From Kribbella sp. VKM Ac-2568 (GTDB lineage: Bacteria > Actinomycetota > Actinomycetes > Propionibacteriales > Kribbellaceae), in NCBI RefSeq assembly GCF_004345365.1, contig NZ_SLVF01000011.1:124001-188000 (forward strand): a stretch of DNA of 64,000 nt, in the 5' to 3' direction. Under the pieces are notes generated by a model. The model was not told where the DNA came from, did no database searches, and saw only the letters and a list, made by a program, of their open reading frames with translations. The position numbers were made by a program, and so were the translations under genes. Shown here one piece after another: positions 43,345-52,038 of the stretch; within the stretch, counting starts at the first letter, position 1, and each line of letters opens with the position of its first letter.

Positions 43345-44988
43345 GTGACCGACGGTCCGTTGATTGTTCAGTCCGACAAGACGTTGCTGCTGGAGACCGC
43401 TCACCCGGACGCCACCGACTGCCGGAAGGCCATCGCGCCGTTCGCGGAGTTGGAGCGGGCGCCGGAGCACGTGCACACGTACCGGCTGACGCCGCTGGGG
43501 CTGTGGAACGCCCGGGCAGCTGGGCATGACGCCGAGCAGGTCATCGACGTACTGCTCCGCTACAGCCGGTACCCGGTGCCGCACTCGCTGCTGGTCGACA
43601 TCGCGGAGACGCTGGACCGCTACGGGCGACTCAGGCTCGAGAAACACCCGCAGCACGGTCTGGTGCTCGTCACGACCGACCGGCCGGTGCTCGAGGAGGT
43701 GCTCCGGTCGGCCAAGGTGAAGCCGATGATCGGGGCGCGGATCGACGACGACACCGTGCTGGTGCACCCGTCCGAGCGTGGCCACCTGAAGCAGACGCTG
43801 CTGAAGATCGGCTGGCCGGCCGAGGACCTCGCGGGGTACGTCGACGGCGAGGCGCACCAGATCGACCTGGTCAAGGACGGCTGGGACCTCCGGCCGTACC
43901 AGCAGCAGGCCACGGACGCGTTCTGGCACGGCGGCTCCGGTGTCGTGGTGCTGCCGTGTGGCGCGGGCAAGACGATCGTCGGGGCGGCCGCGATGGCGCA
44001 GGCGTCGGCGACCACGCTGATCCTGGTGACGAACACGGTGTCCGCGCGGCAGTGGAAGGACGAACTGCTCAAGCGGACCACGCTGACCGAGGACGAGATC
44101 GGCGAATACTCCGGCGCGCGCAAGGAGATCCGCCCGGTCACGATCGCGACGTACCAGGTGATGACGACGCGGCGGAAGGGCGTCTACACGCACCTCGAAC
44201 TGCTGGACGCGCGCGACTGGGGCCTGATCGTGTACGACGAGGTGCACCTGCTGCCGGCGCCGATCTTCCGGATGACGGCGGATCTGCAGACCCGGCGGCG
44301 GATCGGGCTGACCGCGACGCTGGTCCGCGAGGACGGGCGCGAGGGCGACGTGTTCTCGCTGATCGGGCCGAAGCGGTACGACGCGCCGTGGAAGGACATC
44401 GAGGCGCAGGGCTGGATCGCGCCGGCGGACTGCATCGAGGTCCGGGTCGACCTGGAGCAGACCGAGCGGTTCGTCTACGCGACGGCCGAGCCCGAGGACC
44501 GGTACCGGCTGGCCGCGTCGACCCCGGCCAAGTCGAGGCTGGTACGGCAGATCGCCGACCACCACAAGGGCGAGCCGATGCTGGTGATCGGGCAGTACAT
44601 CGACCAGCTCGACGAACTCGGTGAGCGGCTCGGGTGCCCGGTGATCAAGGGCGAGACGACGGTCAAGGAGCGGCAGCGGCTGTTCCAGGCGTTCCGCACC
44701 GGCGAGATCAACATGCTCGTCGTCAGCAAGGTCGCGAACTTCTCCATCGACCTGCCCGAGGCGTCCGTCGCCGTCCAGGTGTCCGGCACCTTCGGCTCCC
44801 GCCAGGAGGAGGCCCAGCGTCTGGGCCGCGTACTGCGCCCCAAGGGTGACGGCCGCACCGCCCGGTTCTACTCGATCGTCGCCCGCGACACCGTCGACGC
44901 CGAGTTCGCCGCCCACCGCCAGCGCTTCCTCGCCGAACAGGGCTACGCCTACACCATCGTCGACGCCGAAAACCTCTTCACCAGCTGA
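43345..44988 (+). CDS. XPB/ERCC3-type DNA repair helicase
   Basis: It is a 547-residue superfamily 2 DNA helicase like archaeal and mycobacterial XPB. The N-terminal domain is followed by Walker A VLPCGAGKT, the DEVH box in IVYDEVHLLP, the RED motif (ATLVREDGREGDV) and motif VI QRLGRVLRPKG. XPB unwinds DNA 3' to 5' in repair. It starts at GTG 43345, 159 bases after the helicase-associated gene. Confidence 0.95.
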   Translation: MTDGPLIVQSDKTLLLETAHPDATDCRKAIAPFAELERAPEHVHTYRLTPLGLWNARAAGHDAEQVIDVLLRYSRYPVPHSLLVDIAETLDRYGRLRLEKHPQHGLVLVTTDRPVLEEVLRSAKVKPMIGARIDDDTVLVHPSERGHLKQTLLKIGWPAEDLAGYVDGEAHQIDLVKDGWDLRPYQQQATDAFWHGGSGVVVLPCGAGKTIVGAAAMAQASATTLILVTNTVSARQWKDELLKRTTLTEDEIGEYSGARKEIRPVTIATYQVMTTRRKGVYTHLELLDARDWGLIVYDEVHLLPAPIFRMTADLQTRRRIGLTATLVREDGREGDVFSLIGPKRYDAPWKDIEAQGWIAPADCIEVRVDLEQTERFVYATAEPEDRYRLAASTPAKSRLVRQIADHHKGEPMLVIGQYIDQLDELGERLGCPVIKGETTVKERQRLFQAFRTGEINMLVVSKVANFSIDLPEASVAVQVSGTFGSRQEEAQRLGRVLRPKGDGRTARFYSIVARDTVDAEFAAHRQRFLAEQGYAYTIVDAENLFTS

Positions 44989-45102
44989 CCACCCGGCCTC
45001 CCCACACCTGAGGGATCGGCTGCAGGCAAAGTCCGGGAGATTTGGGGGGTCTCAGGGCTGGCGGTCCGGCTCGTCGTCAGGGCCGGACGGTGGCAGGTTC
45101 GC

Positions 45103-45660
45103 TCAGGTGTCCTGATCGTTGCCTGAGGCAAGATCTTCGCAGGGGATCAGCGGGCAGCCGGCTCGCTTCAGGTAGGAGCCGGCGCCGCGATCCCCCGTGG
45201 CGGCCGCCTTCGCCTGCTCCCAGTGCACCCGCCCCATCAGCACCGGGTGCCCGGCCCTGCCCCGGTATCCCGCTCGTGCCAGTGCCGCGTCGCCGGGACC
45301 GCCTGCCACGACGACCCGCCGTACGACGTCCGGTCCGACGTCCGGCATGTCCACCAGGTGCACGAGCGCGGCGTCCGCCTCCGTCGTCGCGGCCCAGTCC
45401 AGCCCCGCACACAGCGAGGCGGACATTCCTACCGTCCACTGGGGCGACGGCACGATCACGACGTCCTCGCCCACGAGCAGCGCCGAGACCTCGTCGGCCG
45501 CCGCTCCGACGACCACGGCGATCGTGTCGCACCCGCCCGAGCGCAGTACGCGGGCGGATCGCACCACCCACGGCACACCGCCGGCATCGCGCACCAGCGC
45601 CTTCGGCTGCCCCATCCGTGTCCCGGCGCCGGCTGCGAGCAGTACTCCGAATGGCTTCAT
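45103..45660 (-). CDS. MobA/MocA-like nucleotidyltransferase
   Basis: It is a 185-residue NTP transferase of the MocA type, which adds CMP or GMP to molybdopterin. The nucleotide site LLAAGAGTRMGQPKAL and the later LVHLVDMPDVGPDVV and GHPVLMG are typical. No other molybdenum cofactor gene is near. The ATG at 45660 starts exactly where family likeness starts. Confidence 0.87.
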   Translation of the reverse strand: MKPFGVLLAAGAGTRMGQPKALVRDAGGVPWVVRSARVLRSGGCDTIAVVVGAAADEVSALLVGEDVVIVPSPQWTVGMSASLCAGLDWAATTEADAALVHLVDMPDVGPDVVRRVVVAGGPGDAALARAGYRGRAGHPVLMGRVHWEQAKAAATGDRGAGSYLKRAGCPLIPCEDLASGNDQDT

Positions 45661-45867
45661 GGCAGCACAGTCTCGCGCAGGTGTGATCTGACAGCCATCC
45701 TGGAATGACCAGCGCGGCTTGGGGGTTGCGTTCAAAGAGGGTTTCTACGCCGACACGCGGAGGGGGGTGATGGTCCGGTCACGAAGCGTGGTTCGGGGGT
45801 TGCCCAGGGCAACATCAGGGTTCAGCCTGGGCCAAACCTGACGCTCCGACCGGTACCGTCGAGGGGT

Positions 45868-46704
45868 ATGGGGACACACGCACTGGAGCAGGTGGAACTG
45901 GCGGGGGAAAGGGGGCGGGCCTCCTCGAGGCCCGCGCCGGTGGTGTGGAGGGTGGTACGAGAAGTAGTCCTGCTCGCCACCCTCTTCGGTGTCTACAGTG
46001 CGGGCCGGCAGTTCGCCGGGAAGCACACGGGATCGGCATTCGACCATGCCCGCGAGGTGTTGTCGTTCCAGCGCTGGATGCATCTGCCCGACGAGGCGAC
46101 GATCCAGCACGCGGCGCTCCAGGTGCCGCACGTGATCGAGGGTGCCAACCTGTACTACGCCTCGGTGCACGCGCCGCTGACCGGCGCGGTGCTGCTCTGG
46201 CTGAGCATCTGGCGCCCGAAGGCCTATCCCGCGGTTCGCTGGACGATGGTCTCGCTGACCGGTCTCGCCCTGATCGGCCACATGGTCTTCCCGCTGGCAC
46301 CGCCGCGGATGATGCCCGGATTCGTGGACACCGGCCTGCGGTTCGGCCAGTCGGTGTACGGACCGGACAACTCCAGCGGGGTGGCGAACCAGTTCGCCGC
46401 GATGCCGAGCCTGCATGTCGGCTGGGCAGCTCTGATCGCCCTGTCGATGATCCTGATCACCCGGACCAAGTGGCGATGGCTGTGGCTGCTGCACCCGATC
46501 ATCACGTTCGGCGTGGTGGTGGTGACGGCGAATCACTACTGGCTGGACGGCATCGTCGTCCTGATCCTGCTCGCGATCAGCCTGCCGCTGCTGCTGCGGC
46601 CCGGGCTGCACAGCGACACGCCGCGAGCCAAGGTCCGCGGCCGGTCCCGCGGCAGGGACGGCGACGGGGATAATTCGGTTTCGCCGGAGCTGGCGCTCAA
46701 GTAA
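45868..46704 (+). CDS. PAP2-superfamily membrane phosphatase
   Basis: It is a 278-residue membrane protein with about six helices. The phosphatase motifs are AMPSLHVGWA and NHYWLDG, the Aur1/Ipt1-like variant of the PAP2 site, so it may dephosphorylate or transfer a lipid-linked phosphate such as an inositol phospholipid or polyprenyl phosphate. The C-terminal tail is charged and cytosolic. It lies 47 bases before the HelD gene on the same strand. Confidence 0.9.
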   Translation: MGTHALEQVELAGERGRASSRPAPVVWRVVREVVLLATLFGVYSAGRQFAGKHTGSAFDHAREVLSFQRWMHLPDEATIQHAALQVPHVIEGANLYYASVHAPLTGAVLLWLSIWRPKAYPAVRWTMVSLTGLALIGHMVFPLAPPRMMPGFVDTGLRFGQSVYGPDNSSGVANQFAAMPSLHVGWAALIALSMILITRTKWRWLWLLHPIITFGVVVVTANHYWLDGIVVLILLAISLPLLLRPGLHSDTPRAKVRGRSRGRDGDGDNSVSPELALK

Positions 46705-46751
46705 CGTGGCGGGGCTTCCCTGACCGTCGACCGCATTGCGGAGGTCCTGTC

Positions 46752-48767
46752 ATGCCCCCTGACGATCCGATCCTCTCCAGCGAGAAGGACTACCTCCGTA
46801 CGTCGCGCGCCGCGCTCGCGGTGATGCGGCAGAAGACGGGGTCGCTGGAGATCGCCAGTGCGGACCCGGTGAACACGGAGTTCCTCAAGGCGGCGATCTG
46901 GCGGCGGATGAAGGAGCTCGAGGACGACCCGGACGTACCGTTGTTCTTCGGCCGGCTGGACTACCTGGAGCCGACGCCCGAGACGTTCCACATCGGCCGC
47001 CAGCACGTGAACGACGACGCGGGCGAACCGCTGGTGGTGGACTGGCGGGCCGAGATCTCGGTGCCGTTCTACCGGGCCAGCCGGACCGAGCCGATGGGCG
47101 TCGGGGTGCGCCGCCGGTTCGGCTTCACGCACGGCGAGATGACCGCCTTCGAGGACGAGGACCTGACCAGCGCCGGGGCGGTCGAGGAGCACAGCGACAT
47201 CCTGGACGCGGAGATCGAGCGGCCGCGCTCCGGCCCGATGCGCGACATCGTGGCGACGATCCAGCCGGAGCAGGACGTGATCGTGCGGGCGGGGGTCGAG
47301 GACACCATCTGCGTCCAGGGAGCACCCGGGACCGGGAAGACCGCGGTCGGCCTGCACCGCGCGGCGTACCTGCTCTACGCGTACCGCGACCAGCTCAGCC
47401 GGGCCGGGGTCCTGGTGGTCGGCCCGAACGCGAGCTTCCTGCGCTACATCGGCGACGTGCTCCCCGCGCTCGGCGAGATCGAGGCGAAGCAGACCACCGT
47501 CGAGGAGATGGTGGCGCGGGTGAAGATCGCCGGACCCGGGACGGCCGCGGTGGACGTGCTCAAAGGCGACGCCCGGATGGCCGAGGTACTCCGCCGCGCC
47601 GTCTGGTCGCAGGTGCAACTCCCGAAGGAGGCGCTGGTGGTCCCGCGGGGGTCCCACCGGTGGCGCGTACCGGCGTACCAGGCGGAGGAGCTGGTCAACG
47701 AGCTGCGGACTCGCGGGGTCCGGTACGGCGCCGGCCGGGCGATGCTGCCACAGCGGCTCGCCCATGCCGTCCTCCTGCGGATGGAGGCCGCCGGCGACTC
47801 CCCCGACGACCGCGTCCAGGACTCCGTGGCCCGGAGCCGCCCGGTCAAGCAGTACGCCGAGGCGCTGTGGCCGGCGGTCGACCCGGCCAGGCTCGTGTTC
47901 CAGTTGTTCACCGACGCCGAGTTGCTCGCCGAGCACGCCGACGGGATCCTCACCCCCGAGGAACAGGACCTGTTGCGCTGGGAGAAGGCGCCCCGGTCGG
48001 CCGGCGCGGCGAAGTGGTCCGTCGCCGATGCCACCCTGATCGACGAGGTCGCCGACCTGGTCGACCGCACTCCCAGCCTCGGGCACGTCGTGCTCGACGA
48101 GGCGCAGGACCTCTCGGCGATGCAGCTGCGGGCCGTCGGCAGGCGCTGCTCGACCGGCTCGATGACCGTGCTGGGTGACATCGCGCAGGGCACCACTCCG
48201 TGGGCGACGCCGTCCTGGGACGAGGCGCTCGGCCACCTCGGCAAGACCGGTGCCCACACGGAGGAGCTGACCGCCGGGTTCCGCGTACCCGGCCAGGTGA
48301 TCGAGTACGCCGCCCGGCTGCTGCCGCTGATCGCGCCGCACCTGACCCCGCCGACCGCCGTACGACGGGCCCGCGGTGAACTGGCGATCACGCAGGTCCC
48401 GGACAGCCTGGTGGCTGCCGTCGAGACCGTGCTGGCCGTCTCCGACCGGCCTGGCTCGATCGGGCTGATCGTGCCGGACGCGCTGGTCACCAAGACCAGG
48501 AAGGCCTTGCAGGACAAGGGAGTCAGCTTCGCCGTTCTCGGTGACGAGGATGATGTCGAGGCGCACGTGGACGTCGTACCGGCCGGTCTGGCGAAGGGTC
48601 TCGAGTTCGACCACGTCGTCCTGGTGGAGCCCGCGGGGATCGTCGCGGGCGAGGCCGACGAGCGGACCGGGCTGCGCCGGCTGTACGTCTGCCTGACCCG
48701 TGCGGTGACCTCGCTGGCGGTCTTGCACAGCGAGGACCTCCCGGCTGTCCTCGGCGACCGCCCGTAG
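46752..48767 (+). CDS. HelD/UvrD-like ATPase
   Basis: It is a 671-residue superfamily 1 motor of the HelD group. It begins with a short helical part (EKDYLRTSRAALAVMRQKTG), then FYIG-like FHIGRQHV, VVDWRAEISVPFY and RRRFGFTHGEMTAFEDE, which are HelD features. Walker A GAPGTGKT is at 190-197 and Walker B HVVLDEAQDLS later. HelD proteins of Gram-positive bacteria recycle stalled RNA polymerase, and some give rifampicin tolerance. The N-terminal coiled coil looks shorter than in Bacillus HelD. Confidence 0.88.
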   Translation: MPPDDPILSSEKDYLRTSRAALAVMRQKTGSLEIASADPVNTEFLKAAIWRRMKELEDDPDVPLFFGRLDYLEPTPETFHIGRQHVNDDAGEPLVVDWRAEISVPFYRASRTEPMGVGVRRRFGFTHGEMTAFEDEDLTSAGAVEEHSDILDAEIERPRSGPMRDIVATIQPEQDVIVRAGVEDTICVQGAPGTGKTAVGLHRAAYLLYAYRDQLSRAGVLVVGPNASFLRYIGDVLPALGEIEAKQTTVEEMVARVKIAGPGTAAVDVLKGDARMAEVLRRAVWSQVQLPKEALVVPRGSHRWRVPAYQAEELVNELRTRGVRYGAGRAMLPQRLAHAVLLRMEAAGDSPDDRVQDSVARSRPVKQYAEALWPAVDPARLVFQLFTDAELLAEHADGILTPEEQDLLRWEKAPRSAGAAKWSVADATLIDEVADLVDRTPSLGHVVLDEAQDLSAMQLRAVGRRCSTGSMTVLGDIAQGTTPWATPSWDEALGHLGKTGAHTEELTAGFRVPGQVIEYAARLLPLIAPHLTPPTAVRRARGELAITQVPDSLVAAVETVLAVSDRPGSIGLIVPDALVTKTRKALQDKGVSFAVLGDEDDVEAHVDVVPAGLAKGLEFDHVVLVEPAGIVAGEADERTGLRRLYVCLTRAVTSLAVLHSEDLPAVLGDRP

Positions 48768-48777
48768 GCTGGAGTTC

Positions 48778-49665
48778 GTGACCACCGATCTCGACGACGC
48801 CGCCGCGACCTTCGGCGAAGTGCGACCGCGACTCTTCGGGATCGCCTACCGGATGCTCGGCAGCGTGCACGAGGCCGAGGACCTGATCCAGGACGTCTGG
48901 CTGAAGTGGCAGGCGTACGACCGCAGCACGGTGAAGGAGCCCGCGGCCTTCCTGGCCACCGTGACGACCCGGCTCGCGATCAACGCGACCCAGAGCGCCC
49001 GGGTCCGCCGCGAGACCTACATCGGGCCGTGGCTCCCCGAGCCGGTGGACACCAGTGCCGATCCGGCTCTCGGGGCGGAGCGCGGCGAGGCTCTCGAACT
49101 GGCGGTGCTCCTGCTGCTGGAGAAGCTCTCCCCGACCCAGCGAGCGGCGTACGTGCTGCGCGAGGCCTTCGGCTACCCGTACGACGAGATCGCCGAGATC
49201 GTCCAGCTCTCGGAAGCGAACGTCCGGCAGCTGGTCAGCCGGTCCCGCAAGCGGCTCGCGGACGAACGGCGCGAGCCGGTCGACGCCGCCGAGCAGCGCC
49301 GCCTGCTGAAGGCGTTCCTCGCCGCGGCACAGCAGGGTGACCTCGCCTCGCTGGAGCAACTGCTCGCGGCCGATGTGGCCAGCTACTCCGACGGCGGCGG
49401 CGTTGCCCGCGCCAGCCGGATCCCGGTGCTGGGCCGGACGCAGGTCTCGAAGTACGTGGCGTCCTTCGCCTCGCGCTTCTGGGTCGGTACGACGCTCACC
49501 TGGGTGGAGGCGAACGGCCGGTCGGCGGTGCTGATCGCCCGGGACGGGCTGGCCTTCGCCCTGGTCACCGTCAGCGCGTCCGCCGAGGGGATCGACCAGA
49601 TCCAGTGGGCGATGAACCCGGCGAAGCTGACCGCTGTCACACCCCCGCGTGCTGCCCTGTCTTAG
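48778..49665 (+). CDS. ECF41-type RNA polymerase sigma factor (SigJ-like)
   Basis: It is a 295-residue sigma factor with sigma-2 (RLFGIAYRMLGSVHEAEDLI) and sigma-4 (PYDEIAEIVQLSEANVRQLV) domains and a SnoaL-like C-terminal extension. The three marks of ECF41 are all present: WLPEP (85-89), DGGG (205-208) and NPAKL (280-284). In ECF41 the extension itself controls activity in place of an anti-sigma factor, and the neighbour is a decarboxylase, oxidoreductase or epimerase; here it is an NAD(P)-binding oxidoreductase. It starts at GTG 48778, 11 bases after the HelD gene. Confidence 0.95.
   Translation: MTTDLDDAAATFGEVRPRLFGIAYRMLGSVHEAEDLIQDVWLKWQAYDRSTVKEPAAFLATVTTRLAINATQSARVRRETYIGPWLPEPVDTSADPALGAERGEALELAVLLLLEKLSPTQRAAYVLREAFGYPYDEIAEIVQLSEANVRQLVSRSRKRLADERREPVDAAEQRRLLKAFLAAAQQGDLASLEQLLAADVASYSDGGGVARASRIPVLGRTQVSKYVASFASRFWVGTTLTWVEANGRSAVLIARDGLAFALVTVSASAEGIDQIQWAMNPAKLTAVTPPRAALS
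49635..49661 (+). promoter_or_regulatory. Candidate ECF41 promoter for the oxidoreductase gene
   Basis: TGTCACA at 49635-49641 is followed after exactly 16 bases by TGTC at 49658-49661. The known ECF41 promoter is TGTCACA-N16-CGTC, so only one base differs. It lies inside the end of the sigma gene and about 55 bases before the oxidoreductase start. Confidence 0.78.
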
Positions 49666-49716
49666 CTGTACGACCGGGCGGCGTCCGATGCCTCCGGACG
49701 CAGCGAAGGGGCCCCC

Positions 49717-50460
49717 ATGAAAATCGTAGTGATCGGCGGCAGCGGCCTGATCGGGTCGTACCTCGTCTCCAAGCTCGGTGAGCACGGCCACGAGGCGGTG
49801 CCGGCGTCGCCCAACACCGGCGTGAACACTCTGACCGGCGAGGGCCTGGCCGAGGTGCTGACCGGCGCGTCGGTGCTCATCGACGTGTCCAACTCGCCGT
49901 CCTTCGAGGCCGCGGCGGTGATGGAGTTCTTCGAGACGTCCACCCGCAACCTGATCGCGGCGGAGGCTGAGGCGGGCGTCGGGCACCACGTCGCGCTGTC
50001 GGTGGTCGGCACCGGGCGGCTGCCGGACAGCGGCTACCTGGAGGCGAAGGCCGCCCAGGAGGCGCTGATCGCCGAGTCGTCCATCCCGTACTCGATCGTG
50101 GAGGCGACGCAGTTCTACGAGTTCGTCGGCCGGATCGCCGACTCGGCCACCGAGGACGGCGTCATCCGGGTGCCGGACGCGCTGATCCAGCCGATGGCGG
50201 CCGAGGACGTCGCCGCGGCGGTCGGCCGGACCGCGGTCGGCTCGCCGCTGAACGGGAAGACCGAGATCGGCGGGCCGGAGGAGTTCCGGTTCGGCGACCT
50301 GATCCAGCAGCACCTTGCCCTGAGCAACGACCCGCGCAAGCTCGAGGTCGATCCGCACGGCACCTACTTCGGCACCGAGCTGGAGGAGCGCAGCCTGGTC
50401 CCGGGCGAGGGCGCGACGCTGTCCGAGACCACCTACGCCGAGTGGCTCAAGTCCCACTGA
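49717..50460 (+). CDS. NAD(P)-binding oxidoreductase, ECF41 partner
   Basis: It is a 247-residue atypical SDR/NmrA-like protein. The Rossmann nucleotide motif is VVIGGSGLIGSYL at the N-terminus, followed by LIDVSNSPSFEAAA and SVVGTGRLPDSGYLEAK, with a tyrosine and lysine spaced as in SDR proteins. The start follows GAAGGGG. It is probably the target of the ECF41 sigma factor upstream. The substrate is unknown. Confidence 0.88.
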   Translation: MKIVVIGGSGLIGSYLVSKLGEHGHEAVPASPNTGVNTLTGEGLAEVLTGASVLIDVSNSPSFEAAAVMEFFETSTRNLIAAEAEAGVGHHVALSVVGTGRLPDSGYLEAKAAQEALIAESSIPYSIVEATQFYEFVGRIADSATEDGVIRVPDALIQPMAAEDVAAAVGRTAVGSPLNGKTEIGGPEEFRFGDLIQQHLALSNDPRKLEVDPHGTYFGTELEERSLVPGEGATLSETTYAEWLKSH

Positions 50461-50467
50461 CCGACCC

Positions 50468-50515
50468 GACCGCGCGCCGCCCCGGAAGGTCCTCCGCTGC
50501 AGGTGGCGCGCGGTC
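50468..50515. terminator. Inverted repeat between convergent genes
   Basis: GACCGCGCGCC (50468-50478) and GGCGCGCGGTC (50505-50515) pair perfectly around a 26-base loop, between the oxidoreductase stop and the end of the convergent TPM-like gene. Confidence 0.65.
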
Positions 50516-50517
50516 GG

Positions 50518-52038
50518 TCAGAAGCCGCGGGAGCCGCCAGAGCGCCGGGAAGACCGGCGGCTGGAGCCGCCTCCGCTGGAGCGGGTCCGGGACGAGGAGG
50601 AGCGCCGGCGGGATGAGCCGGAGCTCCACCCGCCGCCACCGCCGTCGCTGGACGAGGACCAGTTGCCCAGCGAGGTACCGACGTCACCGCTCCAGCGGCT
50701 GAAGCGAGCACCCGGCCGGCGGGACCGCCAGCGGGCACGCATGGCCTCACCAGCGCGACGGGCGTCCTCATCGGGGAAGTACCATCGGCGCCCATCGCCC
50801 TGGGACCAGTAGCCGTCGATGTACGAGGCCAGTTCCTCGCCCAGCGACCAGTAGGGCCGGGGCTGGTTCCGTACCGTCACCATCCGCATGTCCGGCTGCT
50901 CGTTGGCGGCCACTCGGGCGGCGCAGGCGTCACAGACCTGAACGCCCCGCTCCCTGCCACCGTCCGGCGTCCAGTTGGTCGACGTGGTGCTCGGGCCGTG
51001 CCGCGGATCGAAGAAGCACGGTGGCGTCGGTTCGGGGATCGGCTTGCCCGCACGCAAGGCATCCAGGCAGGCCATACCGTAGCGGGCCGAGCCGAGCAGC
51101 GTGGCGACAGCCTCGATGTCGGCGTCCCCCTTGGCCTCGTCGAGCCGGTGGCGCGCCTTCTCCACCGTGTCGAGCACGTCCTTGGACAGCTTGGACTGTT
51201 GGGGATCAGCCGTGGTCGGCAGCGCGGACACCTGCTGCGACAGCGCGATGATCTCCTCGTTGAGCACCGGCCGCGAGACCTCCAGGTGCTTCTCCTCGTC
51301 CTTCCGCCGCGCCCGGCGAGCACCCAGCGCAGTACCGCCCCACCACAAGGCCGCTACCCCGGCCACGCCACCGGCGTACGGGGCGGCGTCGATGTAGAAG
51401 GGCTTGTCGACCTCCTGGGCGCGCTCGATGAACTTGGTGAGCATCTCCTCGTAGTCCGGCGCACAGCAGTCGACGGCGTCGTCCACCCCGTCACCTACGT
51501 GGTACGTCGGCCCGTGGTCCGCCCGCTGTACCGCGTGGAACCCGCGCCCGGCTGATTCGGACCGGGCGTCCACGAGGACGGCGTACACGCCCTCGACGCC
51601 GACCCGGTCGTACAACTGGTCGGCGATCTCCTCGCCCTCCCAGGCGAGCCTGGTGTACGACGAGATCGAGGCGGGCGCGGTGTCGATCTTCTCGGCCGGG
51701 ATCACCGCGATCCGCAGCGGCGCGACGGCCGCCTTCGCCCGTCTGTCGAGTTCGGCGGTCTCGGTGCTGCTCAGCTTCTTCACGTCGGGGTCGACCCAGA
51801 GACCGGTCTGGCCGAGCTTGGCGGCGACGTCGTTCAGGTACGACTCGGCGGCAGCCTGGGCCTTCCGTCGATCGCCCTCGATGTCGGGTGGGGTGTAGCG
51901 GAAGACTGGTTTCGAGGTGCTGGGCTTCGGGGTCGGCCTTGGCGTGGGCGTCGGGGTCGCTGCCTGTGCGGCGAGGCCAGGCAATGTCGTGGCAGCGATC
52001 ACCGCGGCAGCGCCGAGCAGTCCGGTCCAACGGTTCAT
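50518..52038 (-). CDS. TPM-like membrane protein with Cys/His module (paralog A)
   Basis: The 506-residue protein has a signal peptide (cleavage near AQA-AT at about 26), a Thr/Pro linker and an extracytoplasmic TPM-like domain (LRIAVIPAEKIDTAPAS; GVEGVYAVLVDARSE). One membrane helix follows (PYAGGVAGVAALWWGGTALG), then a cytosolic helical part. It also has a module CFFDPRHG...WTPDGGRERGVQVCDACAAR, which could bind a metal by Cys, His and CxxC (inference). The last 70 residues are Ser/Gly/Arg-rich and end GGSRGF. Its ATG overlaps the stop of paralog B by ATGA, so both come from one operon. Function unknown. Confidence 0.85.
   Translation of the reverse strand: MNRWTGLLGAAAVIAATTLPGLAAQAATPTPTPRPTPKPSTSKPVFRYTPPDIEGDRRKAQAAAESYLNDVAAKLGQTGLWVDPDVKKLSSTETAELDRRAKAAVAPLRIAVIPAEKIDTAPASISSYTRLAWEGEEIADQLYDRVGVEGVYAVLVDARSESAGRGFHAVQRADHGPTYHVGDGVDDAVDCCAPDYEEMLTKFIERAQEVDKPFYIDAAPYAGGVAGVAALWWGGTALGARRARRKDEEKHLEVSRPVLNEEIIALSQQVSALPTTADPQQSKLSKDVLDTVEKARHRLDEAKGDADIEAVATLLGSARYGMACLDALRAGKPIPEPTPPCFFDPRHGPSTTSTNWTPDGGRERGVQVCDACAARVAANEQPDMRMVTVRNQPRPYWSLGEELASYIDGYWSQGDGRRWYFPDEDARRAGEAMRARWRSRRPGARFSRWSGDVGTSLGNWSSSSDGGGGGWSSGSSRRRSSSSRTRSSGGGSSRRSSRRSGGSRGF

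Noticed and set aside
44989-45102. Terminator between the XPB and MocA-like genes
   Set aside because: I found only poor partial inverted repeats in this gap, so none is listed.
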